DNA of 10,386 bases from Wenzhouxiangellaceae bacterium (GCA_023258355.1 JALQZL010000050.1:1-10386); one strand, 5' to 3'. Positions 1 through 7,310 are shown, counted from the stretch's first letter. Made by a program: numbers and translations. Notes: generated by a model from the letters alone, not told the origin.

Positions 1-1
1 A

Positions 2-1933
2 GCCCAGAGAATCGTCAATGGAGAGGTGCCCGAGGGTCTCAGACACAAGCGCGTCCTGTCTCTTGATATGGGCGCACTGATTGCTGGAGCGAAGTTCAGA
101 GGTGAATTTGAGGAGCGGCTTAAAGCTGTCTTGAATGACCTCAAAAAAAATGAAGGCCAGATTATTCTTTTCATTGATGAGATCCATACCATGGTGGGGG
201 CGGGAAAGGCCGAGGGTTCAATGGATGCAGGGAATATGCTTAAGCCTGCGCTGGCACGGGGCGAGTTGCACTGTGTGGGTGCGACCACACTCAATGAATA
301 TCGCGAATATATCGAAAAGGATGCCGCCCTTGAGCGCCGATTCCAAAAAGTGATCGTGGGTGAACCCTCTGTTGAAGACACAATTGCGATCTTACGCGGC
401 CTTCAAGAGCGCTACGAAGTGCACCATGGTGTGGATATCACTGACCCAGCGCTGGTGGCTGCCGCTACGTTATCTCACCGCTACATTACCGACCGTAACT
501 TACCTGATAAGGCCATTGACCTAATGGATGAAGCGGCCAGTCGAATCCGTATGGAAATTGATTCGAAACCTGAGGCGCTGGATCGACTGGAACGTCGATT
601 GATTCAGCTCAAGATCCAAAAAGAAGCCCTCAAAAAAGAAGCAGACGAGGCATCAAAGAAGCGACTTCAAGATTTGGAATCTGAGATCGCAGAATTAGCG
701 CGTGAATTTTCTGATCTCGAGGAAATTTGGGTGGCAGAGAAAGCCACGGTGGCAGGCTCAAGTCAGATTCGAGAAGAACTGGAGCGTGCGCGTGCTGAAC
801 TGGATAACGCCCGTCGTGCCCAGGACCTTTCAAGAATGGCTGAGCTCCAGCACGGCCGGATACCTGCATTGGAAAAACAACTGCAGGAGGCTGAGGCGAC
901 CAGTGATCAGGACATCAGCGCTGGTGGGTTTCAGTTGCTCAGAAATAAAGTGACCGAAGAGGAGATTGCAGAAGTGGTCTCTCGTTGGACTGGCATTCCT
1001 GTATCGAAAATGCTTGAGGGTGAGCGAGATAAATTGCTTCGTATGGAAGCGGCCTTGCATGAACGTGTGGTTGGCCAAGATGAGGCCGTCTCGGCAGTGG
1101 CTGATGCGATTCGAAGAGCACGGGCAGGGCTAGCAGATCCAGACCGACCCAACGGCTCATTTTTGTTCTTAGGGCCCACTGGTGTGGGTAAAACCGAGCT
1201 TTGCAAATCGTTGGCTCAATTTCTATTCGATACTGAAGACGCCATGGTTCGGATTGATATGTCTGAGTTCATGGAAAAGCATGCCGTTGCCCGATTAATC
1301 GGTGCCCCGCCTGGTTATGTGGGCTATGAGGAAGGCGGTTATCTCACCGAGGCGGTTCGTCGCAGACCATATTCGGTCATTTTGTTGGACGAGGTGGAAA
1401 AGGCCCATCCCGATGTTTTCAATGTGCTGTTGCAGGTGCTTGATGATGGCCGATTAACCGATAGCCATGGCAGAACAGTTGATTTCCGTAATGCAGTGGT
1501 TGTCATGACCTCCAATCTAGGCTCCGATCGAATTCAAGCGTTGGCCGACCAAGGCTATGATGCGATGAAGTCGGCCGTCATGGAGGTGGTCACGCATCAT
1601 TTTAGGCCGGAGTTCTTGAACCGTATCGATGAGATGGTGGTATTCCATCCACTCGACAGTCGCCAGATTCGAGACATTGCACGGATCCAGATGGATGGAT
1701 TAATCCAGCGCCTCGCTGAACGTGAGCTGACACTAACCGTCACTGATCAAGCACTGGATCATTTGGGCAAAGCAGGATTTGACCCCGTTTATGGTGCACG
1801 GCCACTGAAACGTGCGATTCAACACGAGCTGGAAAATGTCCTGGCGAATCGCCTGCTTTCTGGAGAATTTGGCTCAGGTGACCAGATTGTCGTCGATGCC
1901 GATGACCAAGGCTTGACCTTCAAAAAGGACTGA
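2..1933 (+). CDS. clpB: ClpB protein disaggregase, 5' end outside the window
   Basis: Hexameric AAA+ chaperone that works with DnaK/DnaJ/GrpE in the cytoplasm to pull polypeptides out of aggregates. The frame is open from base 2, so the GTG at 26 is internal and not the start. There are 643 visible residues; about 215 are missing (E. coli ClpB has 857), namely the N-terminal domain and the first Walker A. Seen, counting from base 2: first pore loop (GAKFRGEFE, about 29-37), NBD1 Walker B (IILFIDE, 54-60), arginine-finger region ALERRF (about 109-114), the coiled-coil middle domain (about 190-315) that distinguishes ClpB from ClpA/ClpC, WTGIPV (329-334), NBD2 Walker A (GPTGVGKT, 391-398), pore loop GYVG (438-441), Walker B (VILLDE, 459-464), arginine finger in LNRIDE (R541) and sensor 2 (GARPLKR, 598-604). 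All key residues in the visible part are intact. Any heat-shock promoter would lie outside the window. Confidence 0.97.
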   Translation, partial: AQRIVNGEVPEGLRHKRVLSLDMGALIAGAKFRGEFEERLKAVLNDLKKNEGQIILFIDEIHTMVGAGKAEGSMDAGNMLKPALARGELHCVGATTLNEYREYIEKDAALERRFQKVIVGEPSVEDTIAILRGLQERYEVHHGVDITDPALVAAATLSHRYITDRNLPDKAIDLMDEAASRIRMEIDSKPEALDRLERRLIQLKIQKEALKKEADEASKKRLQDLESEIAELAREFSDLEEIWVAEKATVAGSSQIREELERARAELDNARRAQDLSRMAELQHGRIPALEKQLQEAEATSDQDISAGGFQLLRNKVTEEEIAEVVSRWTGIPVSKMLEGERDKLLRMEAALHERVVGQDEAVSAVADAIRRARAGLADPDRPNGSFLFLGPTGVGKTELCKSLAQFLFDTEDAMVRIDMSEFMEKHAVARLIGAPPGYVGYEEGGYLTEAVRRRPYSVILLDEVEKAHPDVFNVLLQVLDDGRLTDSHGRTVDFRNAVVVMTSNLGSDRIQALADQGYDAMKSAVMEVVTHHFRPEFLNRIDEMVVFHPLDSRQIRDIARIQMDGLIQRLAERELTLTVTDQALDHLGKAGFDPVYGARPLKRAIQHELENVLANRLLSGEFGSGDQIVVDADDQGLTFKKD

Positions 1934-1972
1934 CCTTCGGATCGTGTGTGCTAAGGCGGTGACGCTCTAACC

Positions 1973-3403
1973 TTACAAAGCTTGCGAGGCGAAATCGGCC
2001 AGCCGTGAGCGTTCACCCCGCTTCAAGGTCACATGACCTGCATGAGCCCAGTGCTTGAAGCGGTCGATGGCGTAGGTCAGACCTGAGGTTGTTTCGGTAA
2101 GGTAAGGGGTATCGATTTGCTCGACATTGCCCAAGCAGACAATCTTGGTGCCTGGGCCTGCGCGCGTAATCAGGGTTTTCATCTGTTTGGGCGTAATGTT
2201 TTGCGCTTCATCAATAATCAAAAAGCGATTCAGAAACGTGCGCCCGCGCATGAAGTTCAGGGACCGCACTTTGATTTTGGATGTTAATAGTTCTTGGGTA
2301 GCTGAGCGGCCCCAGCTTGTTTCAAACGGCCCACCGCGCTCACCCTCACCATCGGGTTCGGTCAAAAACTCGAGGTTGTCTGTCAGCGCTCCCATCCAAG
2401 GCGTCATTTTTTCCTCTTCGGTGCCGGGCAGATAACCAATGTCCTCCCCGACAGACACAGTCGCACGCGTCACAATGATCTCACGGTAGCGTTTGTCATC
2501 CATGGTTTGGGCCAACCCAGCAGCCAGTGTCAGCAGCGTTTTGCCTGTTCCCGCGGTACCAAGCAGGGTGACAAAATCAATGTCAGGGTCCATCAGTAGG
2601 TTAAGCGCAAAGTTCTGTTCAGGATTCCGTGCCTGAATGCCCCAGACAGACAAATTGGGGCGGCGGTGGTCGTTGGCTAACTCAAAGATGACATCCTTTT
2701 CGTTGACCTCACGAACCAGCGCTTCAATGCCATGCTCGCCTTCGAGCCTGAGGCATTGATTGGGGTACCACAAATCGTCTTCATGTCTGGCAATGCGATA
2801 AAACGTTCGACCTCCCTCTGTCCAAGAGTCCTCAGCCCTATGGCTTTCCCAGAACGCATTATCACGCTCAGTGAGGCCAGTGTAGAGCAGGCTTAAGTCA
2901 TCGAGCGCTCGGTCGTTATGGTAGTCCTCGGCCAAGATGCCGTGGATGGTGGCTTTGATCCGAAGATTGATGTCTTTGGATACCAAGACAATGTCGAGCT
3001 CTGGCTGGGTATGGGCTAAGTCCAGCGCGGCGAGTAGGATTTCATTGTCTGCGAGAGAGTGATCTCCCATCAGCTGACTGGTTTGATTCAGCGGTTGGGT
3101 TTGGAAATAAAGTCGTCCAGTGCCGATATTGAGACTGAGTCCTTCAGGCTGACATAGAGCAACGCCTTGGTCCAGATTAATAGGTTGGGTTTGATCAAGA
3201 TCAGCATGAACCAATTCATTTAAAAAACGGCTGACTTGGCGGACGTTACGCGCGACTTCGGATACCCCTTTTTTGGCACGATCCAACTCTTCTAGGACCA
3301 CCATTGGGAGATAAATATCGTGTTCCTCAAAACGGAACAGCGATGTGGGATCGTGCATCAAAACATTGGTATCGAGGATATACAGCCGCTTGTTTTTTGT
3401 CAT
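1973..3403 (-). CDS. PIN-PhoH fusion protein (PhoH2/YlaK-type ATPase)
   Basis: Cytoplasmic protein of 476 residues joining an N-terminal PIN ribonuclease-type domain to a C-terminal PhoH ATPase. Characterised relatives (PhoH2) show RNA unwinding and cleavage, so an RNA-processing role is likely, but the substrate here is unknown. PIN domain, residues 7 to about 150: LDTNVL with D11, E38/E39, D119 in ADNE and D144 in VSKD supply the acidic metal site, so it looks nuclease-competent. PhoH domain, about 255-476: Walker A GTAGTGKT (282-289), Walker B FLIIDEAQ (394-401), GNVEQID (425-431) and RGERSRLAD (462-470). The start is fixed because the PIN fold begins at residue 7; an AAGG lies only 3 bases upstream of the ATG, closer than usual. 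The gene follows bcp by 12 bases and is probably cotranscribed with it. No small antitoxin-like gene precedes it, unlike actinobacterial phoH2 loci. Confidence 0.93.
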   Translation of the reverse strand: MTKNKRLYILDTNVLMHDPTSLFRFEEHDIYLPMVVLEELDRAKKGVSEVARNVRQVSRFLNELVHADLDQTQPINLDQGVALCQPEGLSLNIGTGRLYFQTQPLNQTSQLMGDHSLADNEILLAALDLAHTQPELDIVLVSKDINLRIKATIHGILAEDYHNDRALDDLSLLYTGLTERDNAFWESHRAEDSWTEGGRTFYRIARHEDDLWYPNQCLRLEGEHGIEALVREVNEKDVIFELANDHRRPNLSVWGIQARNPEQNFALNLLMDPDIDFVTLLGTAGTGKTLLTLAAGLAQTMDDKRYREIIVTRATVSVGEDIGYLPGTEEEKMTPWMGALTDNLEFLTEPDGEGERGGPFETSWGRSATQELLTSKIKVRSLNFMRGRTFLNRFLIIDEAQNITPKQMKTLITRAGPGTKIVCLGNVEQIDTPYLTETTSGLTYAIDRFKHWAHAGHVTLKRGERSRLADFASQAL

Positions 3404-3415
3404 TGGCCTTGCCAG

Positions 3416-3907
3416 TTAGCTCAGTGCTTTGACAGCTTCGAGGACCTCTTCTACATGACCCTCGACTTTGACTTTTCGCCATGATTCGACAAGTTGGCCT
3501 TTGGCATCGAACAAGAATGTGGAACGCTCAATGCCCATGACTTTTTTGCCGTACATATTTTTTTCTTTCATGACATCGAATTGGCGGCAGAGCGTTTCGT
3601 CAGGATCGGCCATGAGTGGAAAAGGGAAATCGTATTTTTCAACGAATTTCAAATGACTTTTGATCGTATCGCGCGAGACACCAACCACCTCAGCCCCGGC
3701 CGCTTTGAACGCCGCATAATGGTCTCTAAAATCTTGGCCCTGTTGGGTGCATCCTGGTGTGTTGTCTCTGGGATAAAAATACAGGACCAATGGTTGACCC
3801 TTAAACGATTGCAGGGTGCGATGCTCGGTTAAGCCTGTGGTGTCACCAGCTGAACCCAATGTGGTCTCGTAAGCCTGAGAGTGAAGTTTCAATTCCGTGT
3901 CTGCCAT
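3416..3907 (-). CDS. bcp: Peroxiredoxin of the Bcp/PrxQ family
   Basis: Thiol peroxidase of 163 residues that reduces hydrogen peroxide and organic hydroperoxides in the cytoplasm, recharged by thioredoxin or another thiol. The active-site signature is PRDNTPGC (46-53): P46, T50 and peroxidatic C53, with the supporting arginine at R128 in IERSTF. E. coli Bcp has a resolving cysteine five residues after the peroxidatic one; here that position is Q58 (CTQQGQ). The only other cysteine is C107, in ETLCRQF. The enzyme is therefore either 1-Cys or uses C107. The N-terminal strand region is more divergent than the rest. It is the first gene of a two-gene unit with the PIN-PhoH gene and has its own promoter in the divergent region shared with dapA. 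GAG about 8 bases before the ATG is the only SD-like sequence. Confidence 0.94.
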   Translation of the reverse strand: MADTELKLHSQAYETTLGSAGDTTGLTEHRTLQSFKGQPLVLYFYPRDNTPGCTQQGQDFRDHYAAFKAAGAEVVGVSRDTIKSHLKFVEKYDFPFPLMADPDETLCRQFDVMKEKNMYGKKVMGIERSTFLFDAKGQLVESWRKVKVEGHVEEVLEAVKALS

Positions 3908-3939
3908 GGATGATCTCGTCGCCTTCGGGTTACACTCTC

Positions 3940-3968
3940 AGGATAGCCCTCTGTCGATCAACTGACAA
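3940..3968 (-). promoter_or_regulatory. Sigma-70-type promoter for bcp and the PIN-PhoH gene
   Basis: Read on the minus strand, TTGTCA (complement of 3963-3968) is followed after 17 bases by TATCCT (complement of 3940-3945). These match the -35 and -10 consensus at 5 of 6 and 4 of 6 positions with ideal spacing. The predicted start near 3933 leaves a leader of about 26 bases before the bcp ATG. No OxyR-like palindrome is obvious. The call rests only on sequence match and position. Confidence 0.45.
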
Positions 3969-3998
3969 GGGCTCAAGGTCATTTGTTATGGAGATGTC

Positions 3999-4886
3999 AT
4001 GTTTGAAGATTCATCGGTTGCATTGATTACACCCATGCAGCCCCTCCCGCATGGGGGCACTGCCATTGATTTGGCGGCGTTTGATCGGTTGTTAGACTGG
4101 CATCAGGCGTCTGGGACGCGAGCAGTGGTCGTGGGGGGCACTACTGGCGAGTCAGCAACGCTGGAAGAAACCGAGTACGTCGAGCTGGTGAGTCATGCGG
4201 TGAATAAGCTCAAAGGGCAGGTGACTGTGATTGCAGGCACAGGGACTTCATCAACCTCTTCCACGATTGCTCGGACAAAATTAGCCACAGAGCTGGGTGT
4301 GGATGCGGTTTTGGTAGTCACCCCAGCGTATAACCGCCCTTCTCAGAGGGGCTTATTGGCTCACTACCACGCAGTGGCAGATGCTTCACAGGCGCCTGTG
4401 ATTCTCTACAACGTGCCTGGGCGAACGGCAGTGGATTTGTTGCCAGCGACGGCGATTGAATTAAACAAACATCCCCAGATTGTGGCGATTAAGGAGGCGG
4501 TCGCTGACTTCGACCGTATCAAAGCTTTATTAGATGGTGGCTTGGTGGTGCTGAGTGGCGATGACCCCACCTTTGCGCAAAGCATGGCGTTGGGTGCTCA
4601 GGGGGTGATTTCAGTGGCGTCCAACATCGTGCCAGACACGATGGCCAGGCTTTGTCGCGCTGTGCGCGAGAAAAAGACCTCACAAGCCGAGACATTGGAC
4701 GGCTATCTGGCCTCTCTATATGCCTTTTTGGGCATCGAGACTAACCCAGTGCCGGCGAAATGGCTTTTGGCCCAGATGGGGCGCTGTGCCGATTCGATTC
4801 GCTTGCCCCTCGTCGGGCTCGATTCGCAGTATCATGAGCAGGGTAGAGCAGTTATCAATTCATTAGAGAAGACGGGATGTCAATGA
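3999..4886 (+). CDS. dapA: 4-hydroxy-tetrahydrodipicolinate synthase
   Basis: Condenses pyruvate with aspartate semialdehyde, the first committed step to diaminopimelate and lysine. It is a cytoplasmic TIM-barrel protein of 295 residues (E. coli 292). A gapless comparison with remembered E. coli DapA over the region from GTTGES to TPYYN gives an offset of 4: T48/T49 in GGTTGES, Y111 in PAYNRP, Y137 in ILYNVPGR, R142 and the Schiff-base lysine K165 in IVAIKEA. All catalytic residues are present. The lysine feedback site is not conserved: E. coli H53, H56, N80, E84 and Y106 correspond to E57, Y60, S84, S88 and A110. The ATG has a good SD (GGAG at 3990-3993, 5 bases away). The stop overlaps the next gene, as in the dapA-bamC pair of other gammaproteobacteria. 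gcvR, which sits between bcp and dapA in E. coli, is absent here. Confidence 0.97.
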   Translation: MFEDSSVALITPMQPLPHGGTAIDLAAFDRLLDWHQASGTRAVVVGGTTGESATLEETEYVELVSHAVNKLKGQVTVIAGTGTSSTSSTIARTKLATELGVDAVLVVTPAYNRPSQRGLLAHYHAVADASQAPVILYNVPGRTAVDLLPATAIELNKHPQIVAIKEAVADFDRIKALLDGGLVVLSGDDPTFAQSMALGAQGVISVASNIVPDTMARLCRAVREKKTSQAETLDGYLASLYAFLGIETNPVPAKWLLAQMGRCADSIRLPLVGLDSQYHEQGRAVINSLEKTGCQ

Positions 4887-5530
4887 CATTGAAGCAAAAG
4901 ACAAAACCCAGCTGGTTCCGGTTCATGTTGGCCAGTGGTGCCCTTGTTTGGGTCATCGGCTGTGCCAGTGCCGATAAGGCGCCGCTTTATGTGGCCAGTG
5001 AGGAAGTCGATGATCTGCAAGTGCCCGCTGATCTCGACCGACCAGCCACTCGATCAGACTACGATATTCCTGGCTACTACTTGCCTGAACTGGCTGCTAG
5101 CCGTGATGTGGGTCGCCCACCGCAAGTGCAAACCTCAGCGGAAGCAGAGGCGTCCATGGCCCAAATTCGCTTTGGTTCTAAAGGGCTCCATTTGGAGGTA
5201 GAGGCAGATCAAGCCAGTGTCTCTGAGGAATTGGCCTACGTCTTGGATCATGAGGAAGTGGGGCTGATTCTGCGGGCTGTGGATGCCACAGATCATCGCT
5301 TTGAGTTCAATTACCGTCATCAAAGCTTTATCGTGGAGAGAAAAGGCTTCTCACGTCTGGCTATCTGGAAAGATCCTGAGATCATCGATTACAGTGGCCA
5401 ATTCGTGGCACAGGTCGTGGCCATTGGCCAGTCACGAAGCAGGATTGAACTCTTAGACAGCAATGGGGATGTGGTGAGTATGGAACAGGCCGAACACATC
5501 TTAGCCATGCTTAGAGAGGCATTGGGCTAG
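4877..5530 (+). CDS. bamC: Short BamC-type outer-membrane lipoprotein
   Basis: Probable BamC (NlpB), an accessory lipoprotein of the BAM complex that inserts beta-barrel proteins into the outer membrane. A basic N terminus and hydrophobic stretch (about 12-28) end in the lipobox VIGC, so C29 should be lipidated; alanine at +2 fits outer-membrane sorting by Lol. Residues 46-65 (LQVPADLDRP, SDYDIP) match the extended N-terminal segment that in E. coli BamC binds BamD. One folded domain follows, about 96-217; its end (SRIELLDSNG, then an amphipathic helix) resembles the C-terminal helix-grip domain of E. coli BamC. At 217 residues against 344 in E. coli, one of the two helix-grip domains is missing. 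It overlaps the dapA stop by 10 bases. A second in-frame ATG at 4883 overlaps that stop as ATGA and is an equally good start. Confidence 0.85.
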   Translation: MSMTLKQKTKPSWFRFMLASGALVWVIGCASADKAPLYVASEEVDDLQVPADLDRPATRSDYDIPGYYLPELAASRDVGRPPQVQTSAEAEASMAQIRFGSKGLHLEVEADQASVSEELAYVLDHEEVGLILRAVDATDHRFEFNYRHQSFIVERKGFSRLAIWKDPEIIDYSGQFVAQVVAIGQSRSRIELLDSNGDVVSMEQAEHILAMLREALG

Positions 5531-5564
5531 ACGCTTTAAGGTTTCACTCGATCGGCAGAGAGAC

Positions 5565-5590
5565 CAAACACTCAGCGTTCTAGGTGTTTG
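5565..5590. terminator. Possible weak bidirectional hairpin between bamC and fdxA
   Basis: CAAACAC (5565-5571) is the exact reverse complement of GTGTTTG (5584-5590), with a 12-base loop that contains the fdxA stop codon. It lies between two convergent genes, where a shared terminator is expected. The stem is only 7 bp and AT-rich, and there is no run of T on either side, so it is a weak candidate. Confidence 0.25.
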
Positions 5591-5895
5591 AGTTTATCGG
5601 GTACGCCATCCCACTCTTTCGCATCTTCTGGTGGGTCTTTCATCTCTGAAATCACAGGCCACTCTTGTGACAGCTCTCGATTGAGTTCCAAGAATTGGAG
5701 TTGGTCGCTGGGTAAGTCATCCTCTGGATAAATGGCCTCAGCTGGGCATTCTGGTTCACAAAGTGTGCAGTCGATACACTCTTCTGGATCAATGACCAAA
5801 AAGTTAGGTCCCTCATGAAAACAGTCCACTGGGCAGACCTCAACGCAATCTGTGTACTTGCATTTGATGCAGTTTTCGGTGACCACAAAAGTCAT
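5572..5895 (-). CDS. fdxA: Seven-iron ferredoxin FdxA (3Fe-4S plus 4Fe-4S)
   Basis: Small cytoplasmic electron carrier of 107 residues, the usual length of the Azotobacter ferredoxin I type. Nine cysteines are seen: C9, C12, C17, C21, C25, C40, C43, C46 and C50. They fall one position after those of Azotobacter ferredoxin I. By that comparison C9, C17, C21 and C50 hold the 3Fe-4S cluster, C25, C40, C43 and C46 hold the 4Fe-4S cluster, and C12 is free. The acidic C-terminal tail (about 55-107) is typical. The start is supported by AAGGA (complement of 5905-5909), 9 bases before the ATG. The gene is monocistronic and convergent with bamC. Redox partners cannot be inferred from the neighbours. 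Confidence 0.95.
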   Translation of the reverse strand: MTFVVTENCIKCKYTDCVEVCPVDCFHEGPNFLVIDPEECIDCTLCEPECPAEAIYPEDDLPSDQLQFLELNRELSQEWPVISEMKDPPEDAKEWDGVPDKLKHLER

Positions 5896-5936
5896 GCGAC
5901 GATATCCTTACTGGGTATGTTTGAAATCAGTGCTAA

Positions 5937-5945
5937 ACTATAACA
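5937..5945 (-). promoter_or_regulatory. Extended -10 promoter for fdxA
   Basis: On the minus strand the sequence reads TGTTATAGT, an extended -10 (TGn before TATAGT, 5 of 6 to consensus). No convincing -35 lies at normal spacing, which is common for extended -10 promoters. The predicted start near 5930 leaves a leader of about 34 bases with the SD in place. Confidence 0.4.
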
Positions 5946-5972
5946 AAACCTTATCTTAGAAAAGACAACATC

Positions 5973-7301
5973 TTGCCTTTAAACCCCTCCTTGCAAAATC
6001 AACCTGTTGAACCAGTTGTTATCCCGCTGGCCCAGCATGGACTTCAGCCTCGCCAATTCAGTCCCAACGCCCTCAAAATCGTTGAGCGATTGCAGTCATT
6101 GGGATTTGAGGCGTGCATTGTTGGTGGCTCAGTTCGTGACCTGTTGCTGGGCAAGCAACCGAAAGACTTTGACGTGGCCACGAATGCGACCCCAGAGGAG
6201 ATTCGCAACGCTTTCAAAAATGCCCGCCTCATTGGTCGGCGGTTCCGGCTAGCGCATGTCCGCTTTGGCCGTGAGATTATTGAAGTGGCCACCTATCGTG
6301 GGGAGTCGGTAGAAGGTGAGGCAGAGACCGATTCTGGTTTGGCTGTGCGTGAGATGGCGCAAGGCAGGCTGGTCAGGGACAATATTTATGGCACAGAGGC
6401 CGAAGATGCCAAGCGACGTGATTTCACAATCAATGCGCTGATGTATGATCCAGCCAACGAAACAATACGTGACTATGTCGGCGGCTATGAAGATCTGAAA
6501 AATCATCGACTAGAGTTGATTGGTGATCCTGTCACCCGCTATACAGAAGACCCCGTGCGGTTGTTAAGAGCCATTCGGTTTATGGCGAAATTAGACCTCT
6601 CGTTAGCTGAAGAGACCGCAGCGCCTATTCGTCGAATGGCAGATAGACTCCAAGACATCCCGCCAGCGCGATTGTTTGATGAGATCTTGAAATTATTTTT
6701 AGGTGGGCATGCCTGGGAGACCTATCGGGCTTTGGTTGAGTTTGATCTTTGGGACCAGTTATTCCCCAGTCTGTTTTCTGATCCCAACACGCCCCCACCT
6801 TTGGTCGAGCAGGGGCTCAAAAACACAGACAGTCGTGTGGGTGAGGGTCAACCCGTCACGCCAGGGTTTTTATTTGCGGTTTTTTTGTGGGCTCGAGTAC
6901 AGGTGCGCTCTGAGATACTCACGGGCAAAGGCTATCCGCCTGTCAATGCCCTAGGTCAAGCAGCTGATGAGGTATTGTCCGCGCAAGCCAGAACCGTTGC
7001 CATTCATCGGCGCTATTCCTCAATGGCTCGAGAGATTTGGTGTATGCAGCCTCGGTTTATGAAGAAAAATCGACGTCGTGCTGAGCGCATGCTTGGAGAG
7101 CGTCGCTTTCGGGCTGCCTATGATTTTTTACTACTGCGGGTGTGTGAAGAGCCCGATTTGGCACCGGTGGCTGATTGGTGGACTCAGATTCAAGAAGAGG
7201 TGCCTGCCCATCCCGCGCCGAGATCTCAGCCAACTGAGAAGAGACGACGTCCCAGACGCAGACGTCGGTCAAATCAAGCGCCCAATCAACCACGTCGGTG
7301 A
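5973..7301 (+). CDS. pcnB: Poly(A) polymerase I
   Basis: Adds 3' poly(A) tails to RNA, marking transcripts for decay. The product has 442 residues from the TTG used here. Nucleotidyltransferase core: IVGGSVRDLLLG (49-60), metal-binding D65 and D67 in DFDVATNATP, RRFRLAHV (89-96), RRDFTINAL (148-156) and VRLLRAIRF (195-203). The C-terminal half follows E. coli PcnB (LKNTD at 282-286, RFRAAYDFL at 378-386) and ends in an arginine-rich tail (about 424-442), a trait of PcnB rather than of CCA-adding enzymes. The start is uncertain: between the in-frame stop at 5934 and the conserved VIPLAQH segment there is no ATG or GTG, only TTG at 5973 and 5991 and non-standard ATA at 5940 and ATC at 5970, with no strong SD. 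folK follows after 9 bases, as in E. coli. Confidence 0.95.
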   Translation: MPLNPSLQNQPVEPVVIPLAQHGLQPRQFSPNALKIVERLQSLGFEACIVGGSVRDLLLGKQPKDFDVATNATPEEIRNAFKNARLIGRRFRLAHVRFGREIIEVATYRGESVEGEAETDSGLAVREMAQGRLVRDNIYGTEAEDAKRRDFTINALMYDPANETIRDYVGGYEDLKNHRLELIGDPVTRYTEDPVRLLRAIRFMAKLDLSLAEETAAPIRRMADRLQDIPPARLFDEILKLFLGGHAWETYRALVEFDLWDQLFPSLFSDPNTPPPLVEQGLKNTDSRVGEGQPVTPGFLFAVFLWARVQVRSEILTGKGYPPVNALGQAADEVLSAQARTVAIHRRYSSMAREIWCMQPRFMKKNRRRAERMLGERRFRAAYDFLLLRVCEEPDLAPVADWWTQIQEEVPAHPAPRSQPTEKRRRPRRRRRSNQAPNQPRR

Positions 7302-7310
7302 TGGTGTTGC

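Noticed and set aside
26..28. GTG at 26 as a true start of clpB
   Set aside because: The frame is open upstream to base 2 and encodes AQRIVNGE, which matches internal ClpB sequence after the first Walker A.
1952..1975. TAAGG/CCTTA hairpin between clpB and the PIN-PhoH gene as a terminator
   Set aside because: The stem is only 5 bp with an asymmetric interior and no T run on either side.
3494..3832. 112-residue open frame opposite bcp
   Set aside because: It lies wholly inside bcp, which has an intact active-site signature; the product resembles no family I know.
3962..3989. CTGACA, 16 bases, TGTTAT as a promoter for dapA
   Set aside because: The hexamers are fair, but the transcript would begin near 3996 and exclude the good SD at 3990-3993. 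The same bases form the better minus-strand -35 for bcp. The dapA promoter remains unassigned.
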